A stretch of 64,000 bases of DNA from Kingdonia uniflora (lineage: Eukaryota > Streptophyta > Magnoliopsida > Ranunculales > Circaeasteraceae), in NCBI GenBank assembly GCA_014058105.1, contig JACGCM010001462.1, forward strand, positions 496,001 through 560,000, given 5' to 3'. Below the pieces are notes generated by a model. It had not been told where the DNA came from, ran no database searches, and saw only the letters and a program-made list of their open reading frames with translations. The position numbers were made by a program, and so were the translations under genes. Shown piece by piece: positions 25,463 to 37,525 of the stretch. Within the stretch, counting starts at the first letter, position 1. Each line of letters opens with the position of its first letter.

Positions 25463-27126
25463 AGAAATTTCGTCCCCGAAATTAAACGCATGCCTCTGCC
25501 TGAGAATAAATGCGGATAGTGCCTCCTCACATTGGCCTCCAACTCCCAGGTAGCCTCCTCTGGTCCATGGTGACTCTACTGGACATTCATTCACAAACAG
25601 AATAACCTTGCTGCGAAGAACCTTTTCCTCGCGATCCAAAATACACTCCGGATGCTAGATATACGAGCCATCACCCTGAACCTCTATCAGTTCCCAATCA
25701 ATCACGTGAGTAGGATACCGCTCATACTTCCTCAGTATAGAAATGTGGAATACGCTGTAAACTCTCCTCAGCTGCGGCGGTAATGCTAATCGGTACGCTA
25801 ACTCCCCAACTCTGTTCAGAATCTCAAACGGACAAATATATCTCGGAGCTAGCTTCCCTTTCTTGCTGAAATGCATTACGCCCCTCATTGGCGAGACCTT
25901 CAGCAAAACGTGATCCCCGATCTTAAACTCAAACGGTCTCCTGCGGGTGTGAGCATAACTATTCTTCTCGGCTCTAAGCTGAACGCAGTCGGTCCATGAT
26001 AATAGTAACTGCCTCTGTGGTCTCCTGAACTAAGTCTGTCCCCAGTAAACTCTACTCACCAACCTCTGCCCCAACTCAGTGGTGATCTGCACGGTTTTCC
26101 ATATAAAGCCTCGTAAGGTTCCATCCCGATACTCGACTAAAAGCTGTTGTTGTAAGAGCACTCTGTCCAAGGTAAGTACTCGTCCCAGCTGCCCTTGAAG
26201 TTCAAAACACAAGCCCTAAGTAAATCCTCAAGGATCAGGTTATCTCGCTCTGTCTGACCATCGGTCTGAGGGTGAAATGTTGTACTGAGATCCAGTCTAG
26301 TATCCATAACTCGTTGAAAACTCTGCCAAAAGTTGCTGGTAAACCTGGTATCTCTATCCGACACAATAGACACTGGAACCCCGTGTAAAAGAACAATCTC
26401 CCTCACATATATCCTGCTCAACTCATCAGTAGTCATAGTCGTGCGAACCAGAATGAAATGTGCCGATTTGGTCAATCGGTTCACAATCACTCAAATAGAA
26501 TCGTGTTGTTTCTTCGCCCGCGGTAAACTCGATATGAAGTCCATCATCACATGCTCCCATTTCTACTCTGGAATAGGTAAAGGTTTAAACTCTCCTACTT
26601 GTCTTTGATGCTCGGCCTTCATCTGTTGGCAAGTAAGACATTTGGAAACAAAATCAGCTATCTCGCGCTTCAAATTATCCTACCAATAATGTCTCTTCAG
26701 GTCCTGGTACATCTTCGTACCGCCTGGATGAATAGTATATCTCAAACCGTGAGCCTCACTCAAAACCTCACGCTTCAGTACCTCGGAATCTGACATGCAT
26801 AATCTGCCCTTGTATCTGATGCTGCCATTTGAACTAAATGTCCAATCTGTTCTGGTGATGTCTGAAGCCCAAGACTGTAATCTATCATCCTGCTGCTGAG
26901 CCTCAATAATCTGAGAAATCAACGAAGGCTGAACTCCCAGTGTCGCGATAAAACTACCCGTATCCCGTGAAAGTAAAATCAGTCCGGAATGCGCAATGTC
27001 GCTAAGCATCGACCACTCACGAATCATCAGACGTGCAAGTAATCCCCTAGGTAAATGGCTCAAAGCATCAACCACCACGTTTGCCTTCCCTGGGTGATAC
27101 TGCCAGTCGACATCGTAGTCCTTCAA
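25463..27126 (-). pseudogene. Tekay B integrase and chromodomain
   Basis: On the minus strand the integrase zinc finger (HPGGTKMYQDLKRHYW, then CLTCQQ) precedes the catalytic core: DFISSLPR, VSDRDTRFTSNFW, and FHPQTDGQTERDN with the last acidic residue. Then comes GPFEILNRVGELAYRLALP-like sequence (25850-25780) and the chromodomain at about 25500-25620 (ILDREEKVL, then GPEEATWE in another frame). Several frame shifts and stops, for example around 26500 and 26135. It integrates the cDNA; the chromodomain directs insertion to heterochromatin in this clade. Confidence 0.88.
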
Positions 27127-28900
27127 AAATTATATCCATTTGCCCTGTCTCATGTTCAGCTCTTTCTGCGAGAAAAGATACCGTAAGCTCTTGTGATCGG
27201 AAAAGACCTCGAATCTCTCACCGTAAAGGTAGTGTCTCCAAATCTTTAGCGCATAAACCACTGCTGCCAACTCGAGGTCATGAGTAGGGTAATTCCTCTC
27301 GTGTACCTTAAGTTGTCTCAAAGCATAAGCCACCGCCTTGCCCTTCTGCATCAACACACAACCAAGTCCACTAAGCGATGCATCACTGTATACTCTATAC
27401 CACTGCCTACTAGACGGAACAATCAGAATTGGTGTTGTCGTCAATCTCTTCTTCAACTCTGCGAAAGCTAAAGAACACCTGTCGTCCCAAACAAACCGAA
27501 TGTCCTTCTGTGTCAAACAATTCAGAGGAGCTGCAATCCGCAAAATCCCCTCAATAAATCTGCGATAATAACCCGCCATACCCAGAAAATTACGAATCTC
27601 TGTAACGCCCGTCGGCTGTACCCAATCTGTAACTACTACAACCTTGGAAGGATCTACTATAATTCCATACTTAGACACGGCGTTCCCTAAGAATTTCACC
27701 TCCAGCTGCCAAAATTTAGTCTTCTCAAACTTCGCGAATAATGTATTATCCCCAAGGTCTGTAGTGCAATCCACAAATGTTCCTCATGCTCTGCCTCGGT
27801 CTTCGAATAGAACAATATGTCATCGAGGAACACGATGACGAACCGGTCAAGAAAAGGGTTGAAAACACAGTTTATCAAATCCATAAAAGCTGCGGGCGCT
27901 TTCGTCAAACCGAACGGCATAACCAGAAACTCATAGTGCCCGTAACGAGTCTGAAAAGCTGTCTTCGAAACATCCTCTGTCCTGATCCTCATCTGATAAT
28001 AACCCAATATGAGATCAACCTTCAAAAAGAACTGCGCTCTCCGAAGCTGGTCAAACAAGTCCTCGATCCTCGACTATGGATATTTGTTCTTGATCGTGAC
28101 TTTATTTAACTCGCGGTAGTCAATACACAAGCGCATGGAACCATCATTCTTCTTTGCATACAAAACAGGTGCTCACCACGGTGAAGTACTCGGCCGAATG
28201 AATACCTGATCCATCAACTCAGAAATCTGATCCTTCAATTCCTTCAGCTTAACAGGTGCCATACGATACGGAGCCTTCAAAATTGGAGCTGTACCAGGAA
28301 CATGATCTATGCCAAAATCAATGGCTCTCATCGGCGATAATCCAAGAATCTGCTGGAAAACGTCGGAATAGTCACAAACAATCGGAATCGAGCTAGCGTC
28401 CACACCTGAGGACTCTAACTCTAGGAAAGCTAACAGGCCATCCCCTGACTGCGCAGGTATCGAGCTAACGAACACGAATCGCCTTTCATTGGGAATGCTA
28501 AAAGTAGTCATTTTCTCGAAGCAGCCTAAAGTAACCCGATGAGTCGACAACCAATCCATACCCAGGATGATGTCAAACTCCTGCGTTGGTAGTACTAGCA
28601 GGTCTGCTGATAGGACGCGACCACAAAAAACTATCGGACAATCTCTACATATACGTGAGATAGACACCGAAGAATCTAGAGGAGTACCCACATTAATCTC
28701 ATAAATCAATAAAGAAGACTCAAAGCCAATAATACAAAGAAATGCAGATGCTATGAATGAATGCGATGCACCGGAATCGAAAAGAACACGAGCGGGCGAA
28801 TAAGAAATATGGATCGTACCTTCCACCACTGGTGGAGCGGTCCGAGCATCTCGCCTCATGATGGCAAACACCCTGCTCTGCCGACGGCCCTGAACCTGGC
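27127..28900 (-). pseudogene. Tekay B protease, reverse transcriptase, RNase H
   Basis: The protease has the active-site phrase LFDSGASHSFI (about 28785), followed by LGMDWLSTHRV. RT follows with [48 protein letters not shown] and the catalytic [11 protein letters not shown] (about 27835-27800). RNase H has [15 protein letters not shown] and [19 protein letters not shown] (27395-27230). The RT is broken by a stop at about 28173 (SPW then TGA in GAPV) and a frame shift near 27774. Domain order protease-RT-RNase H-integrase-chromodomain is that of Ty3/gypsy chromoviruses. Confidence 0.9.
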
Positions 28901-30070
28901 CCTGCTGCTGTCCCGGATGCTGCGGTCTCTGGACACCCTGAGGTCCTGAAACTAACTGTCTGCCTTGAGGACCCTGGAATGGTCTTTACGGAAACTGTTG
29001 AATCTGCTGAGGAGGTCGCGGCAGATATCCCACGGGACCCTGAAACTGTCTCGCTAGCTCTGGAAATCTGGCTGGTTTAAGACAATACTGCTTGGCGTGC
29101 CCCGTCTCCCCGCAGTTCTAACACTGACGTAAAGCGGGTTGTGCTCTCTTAAAATACTGCCCCGCCGTAGCTCTAACTGATGTACCATCAAACCTCTGTC
29201 TCTTTGAACTCATATTATTGTACTGTGACTGTACCGCCTTACCCTTATCGAGTCTTTGGTCATGTTTCTGCTAGCTCCTCAAGTCCTTAGACTTACGATC
29301 CTCGACGTTGTTTTGTTCTAAAGCCAAAGCTTTAGACAAAACCTCTCTGTAAGTGTTAACACCAGAAGAGATGAAAAATCTCCTGAGGAATGGGCGAAGA
29401 CCTTTCAAAATCTTCATCTTCTTCTGCTCCTCATCCTAAACGATGAACAGTGCATAACGAGCAAGCTCGTTGAAACGTTGGTCGAATCTGGCAGCGCTCA
29501 TATCACCCAGCTCAAGTGAATAGAACTTTGAAATGCAGGTGTCTCTGTAGCTCTACGGAAAATACTGCCCAAAGAATAGGTCCTGGAAAACTGCCCAAGG
29601 AATAGGAGTCTTCATAACCGTCCTCTTGGCCGTATCTCACCAATGATCTGCTTCCCCGTGTAGTGGGTATGCTGCAAGTGTCACCCACTGATCGTCGGAA
29701 CACTTCATCGCGTCCAAAGTCTTCTCAATAGACTTGAACCATGCCTCGGCCTCAGAAGGAATCAATGTGCCATAAAATGTCGGATGTTTGTACCTCTGGA
29801 GCTGCTCCAAGTAACTGTGCTCTCTAGGTACCTGGCTCATGGCCTGCTAAAATAAAGCGGCAAAACTCTCCATAAACTGCTCATCTCTGCTAAAACGCTC
29901 GAAGCGGCTACTGCTGGTAAGATGCCTGGCTGCTCCGGAATCACTGAAGTAAGTGGGGCACCCTGACGAATCAGAACCCTTGGTGTTACTCACACACCAA
30001 CCCCAGCCTCAGAGACTATCGGCTCTGCCTGAGGGATACCCCTGGCTAACCACTGGCTAACCTGACTAAC
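28901..30070 (-). pseudogene. Tekay B gag, N-terminus deleted
   Basis: On the minus strand gag starts inside the linker (WLARGIPQAEPIV region at 30050), passes HSYLEQLQRYKHPTF, then GTLIPSEAEAWFKSIEKTL and the capsid core to about 29350, then a basic, Q/P-rich tail with a CCHC zinc knuckle at 29070-29125 (GETGHAKQYC). One Cys-side position of the knuckle is a TAG stop. The start (MARTGR in element A) is missing because of the deletion into the LTR. Gag would package RNA and form the particle. Confidence 0.85.
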
Positions 30071-30523
30071 CAAACACTACTACAAACCCTACAAAGGTTT
30101 CTCAAGGTATAATCACCACCTCCACCGCCTCACGGCCACCAAAACGCCTAAACCCCCGAAAAGAAATCTTTGCTCGGAAAACTCTGAAAACCAATCGGCC
30201 AATCCAACGGCTTACCGGAACCACACCAAACCACAAACACATTAAGCGAACATCACCACCAACCCATCTAGGGGTTCCTAAGGCCACAACGCGCACCTCC
30301 TCCTCCAAATAACCATCATACCACCGAAACTACATAAAATGAATCTAACATATAAAACCTGCCGAAAGGAATAAATGGATACATAATGGATGAAAGAGTA
30401 TATATGGAATATATGCGGAACATAACGTGAAGGAATAATATGCAGATGTGATAAAGAATAAGAATATATACGGAATTGAAATATATGCGAATAAATGAAA
30501 TAAATAAAATACGGGTCATTACA
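30071..30523 (-). repeat. Tekay B 5' LTR remnant
   Basis: The outer (U3) 450 bp of the LTR, matching 24990-25439. Its inner edge joins gag directly at about 30070, so the rest of the LTR, the primer site and the gag start were lost in one deletion. The outer edge CGGGTCATTACA is intact and is followed by the target duplication. Confidence 0.88.
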
Positions 30524-30849
30524 TTTGAATTCATGGTTTAGTTTCATTTGTGTTACTCCTTTGCATGAAAAGAGTATTTTAACCAAATAACCATGTGTAG
30601 GCAGTGGCAGCTGATTACGTAAATTGTTGACAGAGAAAATTGAGCATCAACCATTATAGAACATATATGAGGGGGGAAATTGGGCATCTACTATTATAGA
30701 TGAGGCTAAAGCAAAGCAACCTCAAAATAGATGTTGTATTTCCAATAAACTCCACTCCTGCCTAGAGATGTGGGACTCGAGATAAAATCTTGAAAAGAAT
30801 TCAATAAGGCAATAATCTCAAGAAATTGTTGGAATCATATTAAAGGGAA

Positions 30850-33280
30850 AAGGAGCATATGGTCAGCCTGGATTAAGAGAAAAAATATCTTCAATCTTGC
30901 TCAATATTGACTGCACAAATCCCATCAGATTGTTCATGGGCTTTAGATATTTTCTTAAGAGATGAAGTGATGCACAGAAGCACAATTCACAGTTACTGGA
31001 GGTGGCACATCTACAATCTTCTGGGCACATCCATAAATAAACAACTCAATTGTTACTTACAGTCTTGGTTCTTCACTCACAATTACAACTGGGATTTGGG
31101 TTACTGCAGAGTATCAAGTAATATAAGAGGAAATAGATGGATTCTTCCTTAACATTCAAGACATCCATAAACAAATGAAGTTTGGAATAATATCAAAATA
31201 TCTCATCCCCAAATTGTTATGAGAGCAGGATCTATCGGTATATGCTTGGAATGGAAATAGATCTCAACAACCAAAAGTTGATTGGAAAAAGCTGGTAAGG
31301 GTAAACTAGTTGTGCCCAAAATAACTCATTTATCACTTGGATTTCTGTATGGGACAAATGACAAGATCTACTCGACATGGATTAGGCATTCCTAAATCCT
31401 TTTAATAAAAACTATCAACTAATTAGAATGGTTTATTGTGAAACCATGGTATTTTATTCACCAAATACATCATTATTGTATACTCTTTCATATCTATGGC
31501 ACAACCTAATCTTTTTTTTAGTTTCGAATCCCTTACCCTTTTTTGAATCTAAATATCTTATTGCATAAAGTAAGCATTGTTGGAATTTGAAACGATGAAT
31601 AATTGGGTTGGAGTATAGCAGGATACAAAAAAGAGAAATTTTATAAAAATGATATAAATATTGTACAGAAAGAAAAGACTACTTGCTTTGTGCGTTACTA
31701 AGCTGGTTATTCTATATTGTATTAGCAACTTAAGATTTCTTGATACAAAATGAAATACTAGATCATGCCTCTTGTTCCTACTGTATCTTCAAGAAGAAAA
31801 TAGAGAACATCTTTTTCTTTGCATGCCCCTTCTCTAAAGAAATATGGATCGCAATTCCTTCAAAAATGAACTTTGTTTAACCTATAAACTTTTACTTCAC
31901 TAGTTTATGAACCAAACTACTAAAACAAATGCATCAAAAGCTCCTTGTTAAATTTGGCCATATGTGTAAAGAATAAAATCTTTGGATCTTTCAAAGCAAA
32001 TCAAGAGTTGTAGGTACTATTTTGGCACTAATCACAAAGGAGATTATCATTGAAGGAAATCAGGCAAGAGTATGCTTACTACAAGACCTCAAGCACTGAA
32101 GTGGAAGAATTGGATGAATTACAGGTACGCCCTCAATTGCGATGGACCATTGAAGGATTCTTCTGGCCATTGCAGAGATCTAATAAGAGACTCTGAAGGC
32201 AAAGCTATCTTACCATTTTATAGCTGTAGTCCATTCTTATGATTCCATTAGTGTTATTGAACTTAAGGCATCTATCATGGCCTAAAGCTGCAACTCAACT
32301 CAATTACCTAATTATTGAGATTTCAGTGATTCACTCAATCCATATCTTGGAGATATCAACAAACTGCTGACAAAGGTTACTTATTACTCACTGGTGCAAA
32401 TCTATAAGCAGCAGAATGAAACAGCAAACCAGGTTGTCTCCCATTATTCTTGCTGCAAATACTTCTTTTTCTTATTAATATAATTTTGCGTGAATACTAC
32501 TTGCCGACTAATAAGATATTATCAACCAGAATTTAGGGCAAATAAAACAATATAGCAGTATAAAGGCTATTCAGAAAGGGTAGAAGCCTTATATTAAAGA
32601 TTTGTAGTTTTGCTACATTTTTTCTATATGCAAATTCTTATGGACTGTTAGAAATAAATTCATATTTGAAGGAATCCAAACTACTGTGCAGGCTATTCAG
32701 TATGACATTCTTAAAGAGATAAACAACACTACTATTCTGTCAAAAAATGGTATGTACAACTCCACTCATGATCTTGAAGTGGTTAAAACCCTGCAGGTTT
32801 GTTGCAGATACTAAAAAGCTCCTTGAATCAGTAGCAGCAGGTGGGTTCTTCCTGGAGAAATTAAGATTTGTTGTGATAGATCAAGCATCGGCAACCCTGG
32901 AGTGGCTAGTTTTGGAGTGGTCTACAAAAAGTATGATGGGTCAGTTTTAAGGACTTATTGTAAAGTAACAGGCATTACTACTAACTACATTGCTGAAATT
33001 CAAGCCATTCTGGATGGTACTCTAAAGGCTATTCAGAAAGGGTGGTTGAAGCTATGGGTGGTCTCAGATTCAAGTGTTATCCAAGCTTTCAAGACTCGAA
33101 AGATTCCCTGGAAGTTCAAAACTCAGTGGAGCAATTTGTTAGAAAGTATCATTCAGATCATATTTGATGAGGTCTGGAGAGAACTAAACTTTTCAGTAGA
33201 TAAAACAGCTAGAAAAGGATCCAGACATCATATACCCTTTGAGGAACGTGGATGAGTGTTCAGTATTAGTCAGTGAGAGA
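30850..33280 (+). pseudogene. L1-type LINE, C-terminal remnant with zf-RVT and RNase H
   Basis: On the plus strand, after a lead ending in IPSDCSWA (30920), a segment resembling the region between RT and zf-RVT follows (GGGTSTIFWAHP, 31000). The zinc-binding domain zf-RVT is at 31750-31880 (ASCSYCIFKKK, then FFFACPFSKEIW). An RNase H of RVT_3 type begins at 32120 (LNCDGPLKDS), and a second at 32640-33255 (RNKFIFEGIQ, then SIGNPGVASFGVVYKK, then TNYIAEIQAILDG). Two RNase H copies imply two LINE fragments or a partial duplication. The RT core is absent. Only the last domain has a long open frame (32902-33255). Confidence 0.75.
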
Positions 33281-33882
33281 AGGATGCAGATTAGGTCATA
33301 GTTATGGATGAAACATGGGGGTAGATTTTGCCTTTATTGAGGCTGAGATCAGGAGCGTATTAGAAGGACAAGGTGAAGTTTTATTCATCCGTCGTTAGTT
33401 AAGGGATTATTTTGGTGCTCATGGTCAACCTGTAATAGAGAATGATGCATTGGATGTAGGGGAGGGGAGGATTTAGATGTATTAGGTGAGGGTCAGTTTG
33501 AGTTCGAAATTAGAAAGTGTCCGTCCATTATTGAAAGACGACCTAAATTTCGTAAGGAGTCGTGGGAAAGGGATGGGATAGAGGGTAAGTCAACTAGTAG
33601 AACTTTAGGTAATGAGCTAAATTTAGTTATCAATATTGATAAAGAAAAGTAGAGGTATTTAGGTCACAACAATAATAGGGTATAGTTAAGAAAGTGTTGT
33701 TTGCTCTCACAAGATTATTGAACCATTGAAACAAACCATTTTCAAAAGGGTTCTGTAACATGGAAATTGGGTGCATTGTGTAACTGTATGGCATAGAATT
33801 TATGAGAACGTCTTAATCAAAATGCCCACTCTCTCAAATCTCTCATTTCACTATTTTTATATCTACCTTTTCTCCCCTAGAT
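33281..33882. other. No recognised feature
   Basis: Follows the LINE remnant. A plus-strand frame with many charged residues (33450-33640) resembles no family known to me. No poly(A) tail clearly marks a LINE end here. Confidence 0.35.
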
Positions 33883-33891
33883 CCTCCCAGT

Positions 33892-34122
33892 GAGTCCGGA
33901 TTTGCCAACCCTCCTTAACGGAGGGTTGTGCAAACTCTCTCTTATTGGCTAGAGAGTTAACAGATGTTAAACACTACACCCTAAACCCTCCTAAATCCCT
34001 ATGGTGGGTTGTGCCAACCCTGTCTCTTATTGGCTAGAGAGTTAACAGATGTTAAACACTAAACCAATAAGAGAGAGGGTTTGCACAACCCTCCGTTAAG
34101 GAGGGTTGTCAAATCCGGACTC
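33892..34122. mobile_element. MITE with long inverted repeats, Mutator type
   Basis: About 231 bp with near-perfect inverted repeats of about 55 bp, starting GAGTCCGGATTTG at both ends and continuing through CAACCCTCCTTAACGGAGGG. The flanks are CCTCCCAGT and CCTCCCATT, a 9-bp target duplication with one mismatch, which fits Mutator-like elements. Inside, a 39-bp unit starting TCTCTTATTGGC is directly duplicated (33938-33976, 34023-34061). It has no coding capacity. Each arm also holds a small palindrome, CCTCCTTAACGGAGG. Confidence 0.85.
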
Positions 34123-34131
34123 CCTCCCATT

Positions 34132-34587
34132 GTAAAAAAAAATCTTCCCAAATCCTCACAAACAAGATTTTCTCTATCTGGGTTCTCCAAATGAAAACTA
34201 TTTCTCTCTAAATATGAGCTAGTGATGAACTAGAGAGTAAAGTTGACCACTAATGGTTAACTTTTCATGAAACTTACATAATTTTTTTATATAAAATTCA
34301 ACAAACCCAGTACACAAAAATCAATAATACTACAAACCCACCACTAAACACCTATCAAAATCAAAACCCACATCTCACAAAGTCTTCCCCAACACCCAAT
34401 TATCACGATTGGCTTGTCTAACAAACTTGATTCTTACATTGGTACTAATAAAACAAGTATAAAGTACAAAAAGATACTACGTATATTAAGTACTAATCCA
34501 CAATGAAGTTAAACAGTAACAGTGATGAATGAGTACTCACTCTCACCTGCTCGTACCTTAAACTATTGTAGATCAAATTGAATCTCT
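34132..34587. other. Gap between MITE and PIF/Harbinger
   Basis: AT-rich, no coding family seen. On the minus strand a possible donor (GCAG/GTGAGA at 34548) suggests transcribed, captured gene sequence, which would continue right of the PIF/Harbinger element at 40228. This is weak evidence only. Confidence 0.3.
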
Positions 34588-34700
34588 TTAGAGCATCCAC
34601 AACAGTTAAGAGGGTGGATTGGATGAATTTCAGGGCGAATCCAATCCACCTCAATCCACCCTACAACAGTTTTCAATCCACCCCAAGGTGAATTCACCCC

Positions 34701-34872
34701 ACGCACTTCTGATCCGCGCGCTAAAATGGACGACCCAGATGAGTCCACGAAATAAAATCTCAGCCATCCAAAACCCAACGCAGTTCTAAACTGCGCGTAA
34801 CTACCAGCCAATAGAAAACTGACACGTATTTTTTTTTATAAATATATAGCGGCGCAGTTCAGAACCGCGCGG
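34701..34872. repeat. Left subterminal palindromes of PIF/Harbinger
   Basis: Three copies of a roughly 20-bp GC-rich imperfect palindrome, GCGCACTTCTGAACCGCGCG-like, at 34701-34721, 34779-34797 and 34852-34872. They stand out from AT-rich surroundings. The same motif recurs four times at the right end. Likely binding sites for the transposase or its partner protein, by analogy with other class II elements. Confidence 0.7.
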
Positions 34873-35050
34873 CATCACCCTGTAAGCTAAAAGGCTTAAA
34901 CACTTGTGTTTTTTTTTCTAGTATTACTTGTATTGGTTTTTTTAAGTGTTAAAGGCATAACACTTGTGTTTGAGGTTTTACCCAAGGCATACCCAACCAT
35001 ACTCCACAATTTTCCTAACCCAACCCATATCCTCCGTTAATCACTTCAAA

Positions 35051-36990
35051 ATGTCAGGTTTTTCTAGTTCGAGATCGAGGAAAAATGCTTCCAAAACTAC
35101 ACGTAACTCTAGCGCGGAAGTAAAATGATTGGGGAACGCCGATGTAGCAAATGTTTGGCCGGATAAATTGGCTGGGTCCATATTTCTGCTGGATCGGAAG
35201 AAATACTGGTAAGTTTTATGTAAATTTTATGTGTTATTAACGTATATTGCAATGTGTTCGATGAAATGCCCGAATGAACTTCTAACGTGTTAATGTGTTT
35301 TTTTTGTCAGAACCGAGATGAATTACAGTGTAGGAGATCATTGGATAAGGTACTGAAGTAGTACCGATGGATTATCGTGTATCCGACGTTGAAAAAGTTG
35401 GTCGACGATATGGATTTTACAGACTTTTGCTCGATTAATGCGGGAAACTCGGATAACCGTCACATTCATGCTCTCGTGGAGCGGTGGTGGCCTTCCACCC
35501 ATACCTTTCACTTCCTTGCGGGGAACTGGGTTTCACACCGTTAGACTTCGTCATGCTAACGGGCATAACTTTTAGGAGGGGTTGCAAACTCCCGTACGAT
35601 GAGAGGTACTCTAACTTAGAGGAAGCATAAAAGATGTTCTAGGGAATCAAAAGCTCTGACATGAGGTACGGTAACATCACTCTCTCCTATTTAAAAAAGT
35701 GGCAAGAGCCTTTGAATCCAAATCTCCACAATTACAACTCAGTAATGGATAACGTGTATGCACGGGCATTTATTACCTATATGATGGGTAATCTCTTCTT
35801 TTCAAATAGTGCCACATCCCTTAGGGGGGGTTATCTAACAGCATTGACAGACTTTGATATTCTTGGTACGTCGAGTTTTGACTGGGGTAAGCCGATTATG
35901 GCGGCTTTGTATTAGGGGCTTGAAGAAGTCTCAGTTCTGAGTCCCGGAAAGGTAAAGAAATCGATCAGAAGATTCTATGCGGTGTTGGAGTACTGGTTCT
36001 TCGAATAATGTCGGGTTGGAATGTATCTAGTTAAGGTACAAAACTTTAACCATATTTATCCTCGCATTTCTGGGTGGAGAGATGAAAGAGCGAGTACCGG
36101 GTCTGAAATCCATCACTCTTTGTTGTGATAAGAGATATGATAAAATGGAAGGACAAAACCAACATAGATTAGCAACCATGGCACAGGTCTAAGCAATTGA
36201 GACGTCCGGAGGTAAGTGTTGCTTCAGCGCTGAGCACCCAGAGGGTTCTATTGGTGTCAGTCCCATACGCCCACAATACGCTTTGGTATTTAGGATACCG
36301 GTGTATGCGTCAGATGACCAAGCTTGATAGTGTGCCCTATGACCCTTCTCAGGAGATTATGGAATTTCCAAGGTATAATCGAGAGTTATATCAGAGTCTG
36401 AAGGATATGGACTTCTACGATGGTCGCGATTATCTTGTTCCTGACGTAGATTACATGACATATTGGCGTCTCGTTCATCCAAGTCCCAAGATCGGTTGCA
36501 GTTTAGTAAAGAGGGCGAGAAATATTTGGTCGGTCGGGCGTGATCTAGTGAGGCCCGATATAATCTTGTCACCTACGTTGAGTTTAGCTACGTCTTCACA
36601 GGTGCAAGACGCGACCGACGATCTATGTGATATGGGATGGTTCATAGATGTCGCGGGACCGAACGATCAACGTAGACAGATACTGATCCCAGTGATGCAG
36701 GTACCATACCCTTGTCCACCTACGTATAGTACGGATGAGTTGTGGCATCAAAACCAAGGATTACGGTATGCGACATATAAAGACTCGAGGCAACTAACTG
36801 ACAACAATACTGAGTTGAGGAAGGAGCTGAGCCGGGCACAGGAGGTCATCTGAGAGACGTTCGATAAACTGCTGAGATGTCCATTTCCTACTAGACAGAG
36901 CTGGTTGTGCAATGTACTTATGACAAGAGTCTCGCACTGGCAGACGCGCCTGCCAAACGAAGAGAGGCCGTCCCAGTTAGGCTATGTTTT
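35051..36990 (+). pseudogene. Plant mobile domain (PMD, MAIN/MAIL-like) gene inside PIF/Harbinger
   Basis: The ATG at 35051 opens a S/R/K-rich start (MSGFSSSRSRKNASK). An intron is visible at 35209-35310 (G/GTAAGT...TTTTGTCAG/A). Downstream the PMD reads ALVERWWPSTHTFHF (35470), then SDMRYGNITLSYLKKW, MMGNLFFSNSATSLRGGYL, SFDWGKPIMAALY, RFYAVLEYWFFE, NFNHIYPRISGWRDERAS (36045) and a C-terminal part to about 36990 that is rich in charged residues (DNNTELRKELSRAQ). PMD proteins such as MAIN and MAIL1 act in meristem genome stability and silencing, and PMDs also occur in transposons. Stops at 35128, 35338, 35913 and 36851 plus a frame shift near 35540 make it a pseudogene. The order of motifs is intact, so it probably was a full protein. 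Confidence 0.82.
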
Positions 36991-37106
36991 ATTTAAAACT
37001 TTTATTTATGTTTTGTTTAAACTATGTTGTGTATTAATATTGTTTAAGCTATGTTTTATTCAGAGTATTAATATACTTTTTATTTTGAAAATTATATTTT
37101 TGGAAA

Positions 37107-37415
37107 CTTGTTGTATAAGTTACTCAACGGACATATTAACGGCTATATTTTTGTGTTGGAAGCTTGTTGTACAAGTTACTCAACAGACATATTAATGGCT
37201 ATATTTTTGTTTAGGAAACTTGTTCTACAATTTACTCAACGGCTATATTTTTTTTGGACACTTGTTGTACAAGTTACTCAACGGACATATTATTGGCTAT
37301 ACTTTTGCTTTGGAAACTTGTTGTACAAGTTACTCAGGGGCCATATTAACGGCTATATTTTTGTTTTGAAAACTTGTTGTACAAGTTACTCAACGGCTAT
37401 ATTATCTTTTTGACA
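37107..37415. repeat. Six-unit tandem repeat with a higher-order 56/56/42 pattern
   Basis: Units begin CTTGTTGTACAAGTTACTCA and measure 56, 56, 42, 56, 56 and 43 bp. The short third and sixth units lack the ACATATTAA part, so the array is a roughly 154-bp three-part unit repeated twice. Each unit holds the short palindrome TTGTACAA. The array lies between the PMD gene and ORF1. Confidence 0.85.
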
Positions 37416-37525
37416 CTTGTTAACGGCTAGTTTTTTTTATCTATAAATGTCATTCACTTCCTACACTCTCCCCCCTTCTAATCTTCTGTACTATCCTCTT
37501 TCCTTACCTTACAAACAAAACCACT

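Larger units (their letters stand above)
22893..30523 (-). mobile_element. Tekay chromovirus B, nearly complete but 5'-deleted
   Basis: The element spans 7.6 kb: 3' LTR 22893-25439, pol 25442-28900, gag to about 30070, then only the outer end of the 5' LTR (30071-30523). Flanks are TTTCA (22888-22892) and TTTGA (30524-30528), a 5-bp target duplication with one mismatch. A deletion has removed about 2 kb of the 5' LTR, the primer site and the start of gag. Between the 3' LTR and the surviving 450 bp of 5' LTR I count roughly 30 differences in about 440 bases by eye, mostly transitions, so the insertion is not recent. Confidence 0.9.

Noticed and set aside
32902..33255. Functional host RNase H-like gene
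   Set aside because: It is preceded in order by LINE zf-RVT sequence and has no proper start; it is the last domain of a LINE.
36197..36853. A 218-codon open frame as an independent host gene
   Set aside because: It is the C-terminal part of the PMD gene, with clear PMD sequence upstream in broken frames, and lies between PIF/Harbinger ends.
37107..37415. CRISPR-like regular repeats
   Set aside because: The units adjoin directly, with no unique spacers, and the DNA is eukaryotic.
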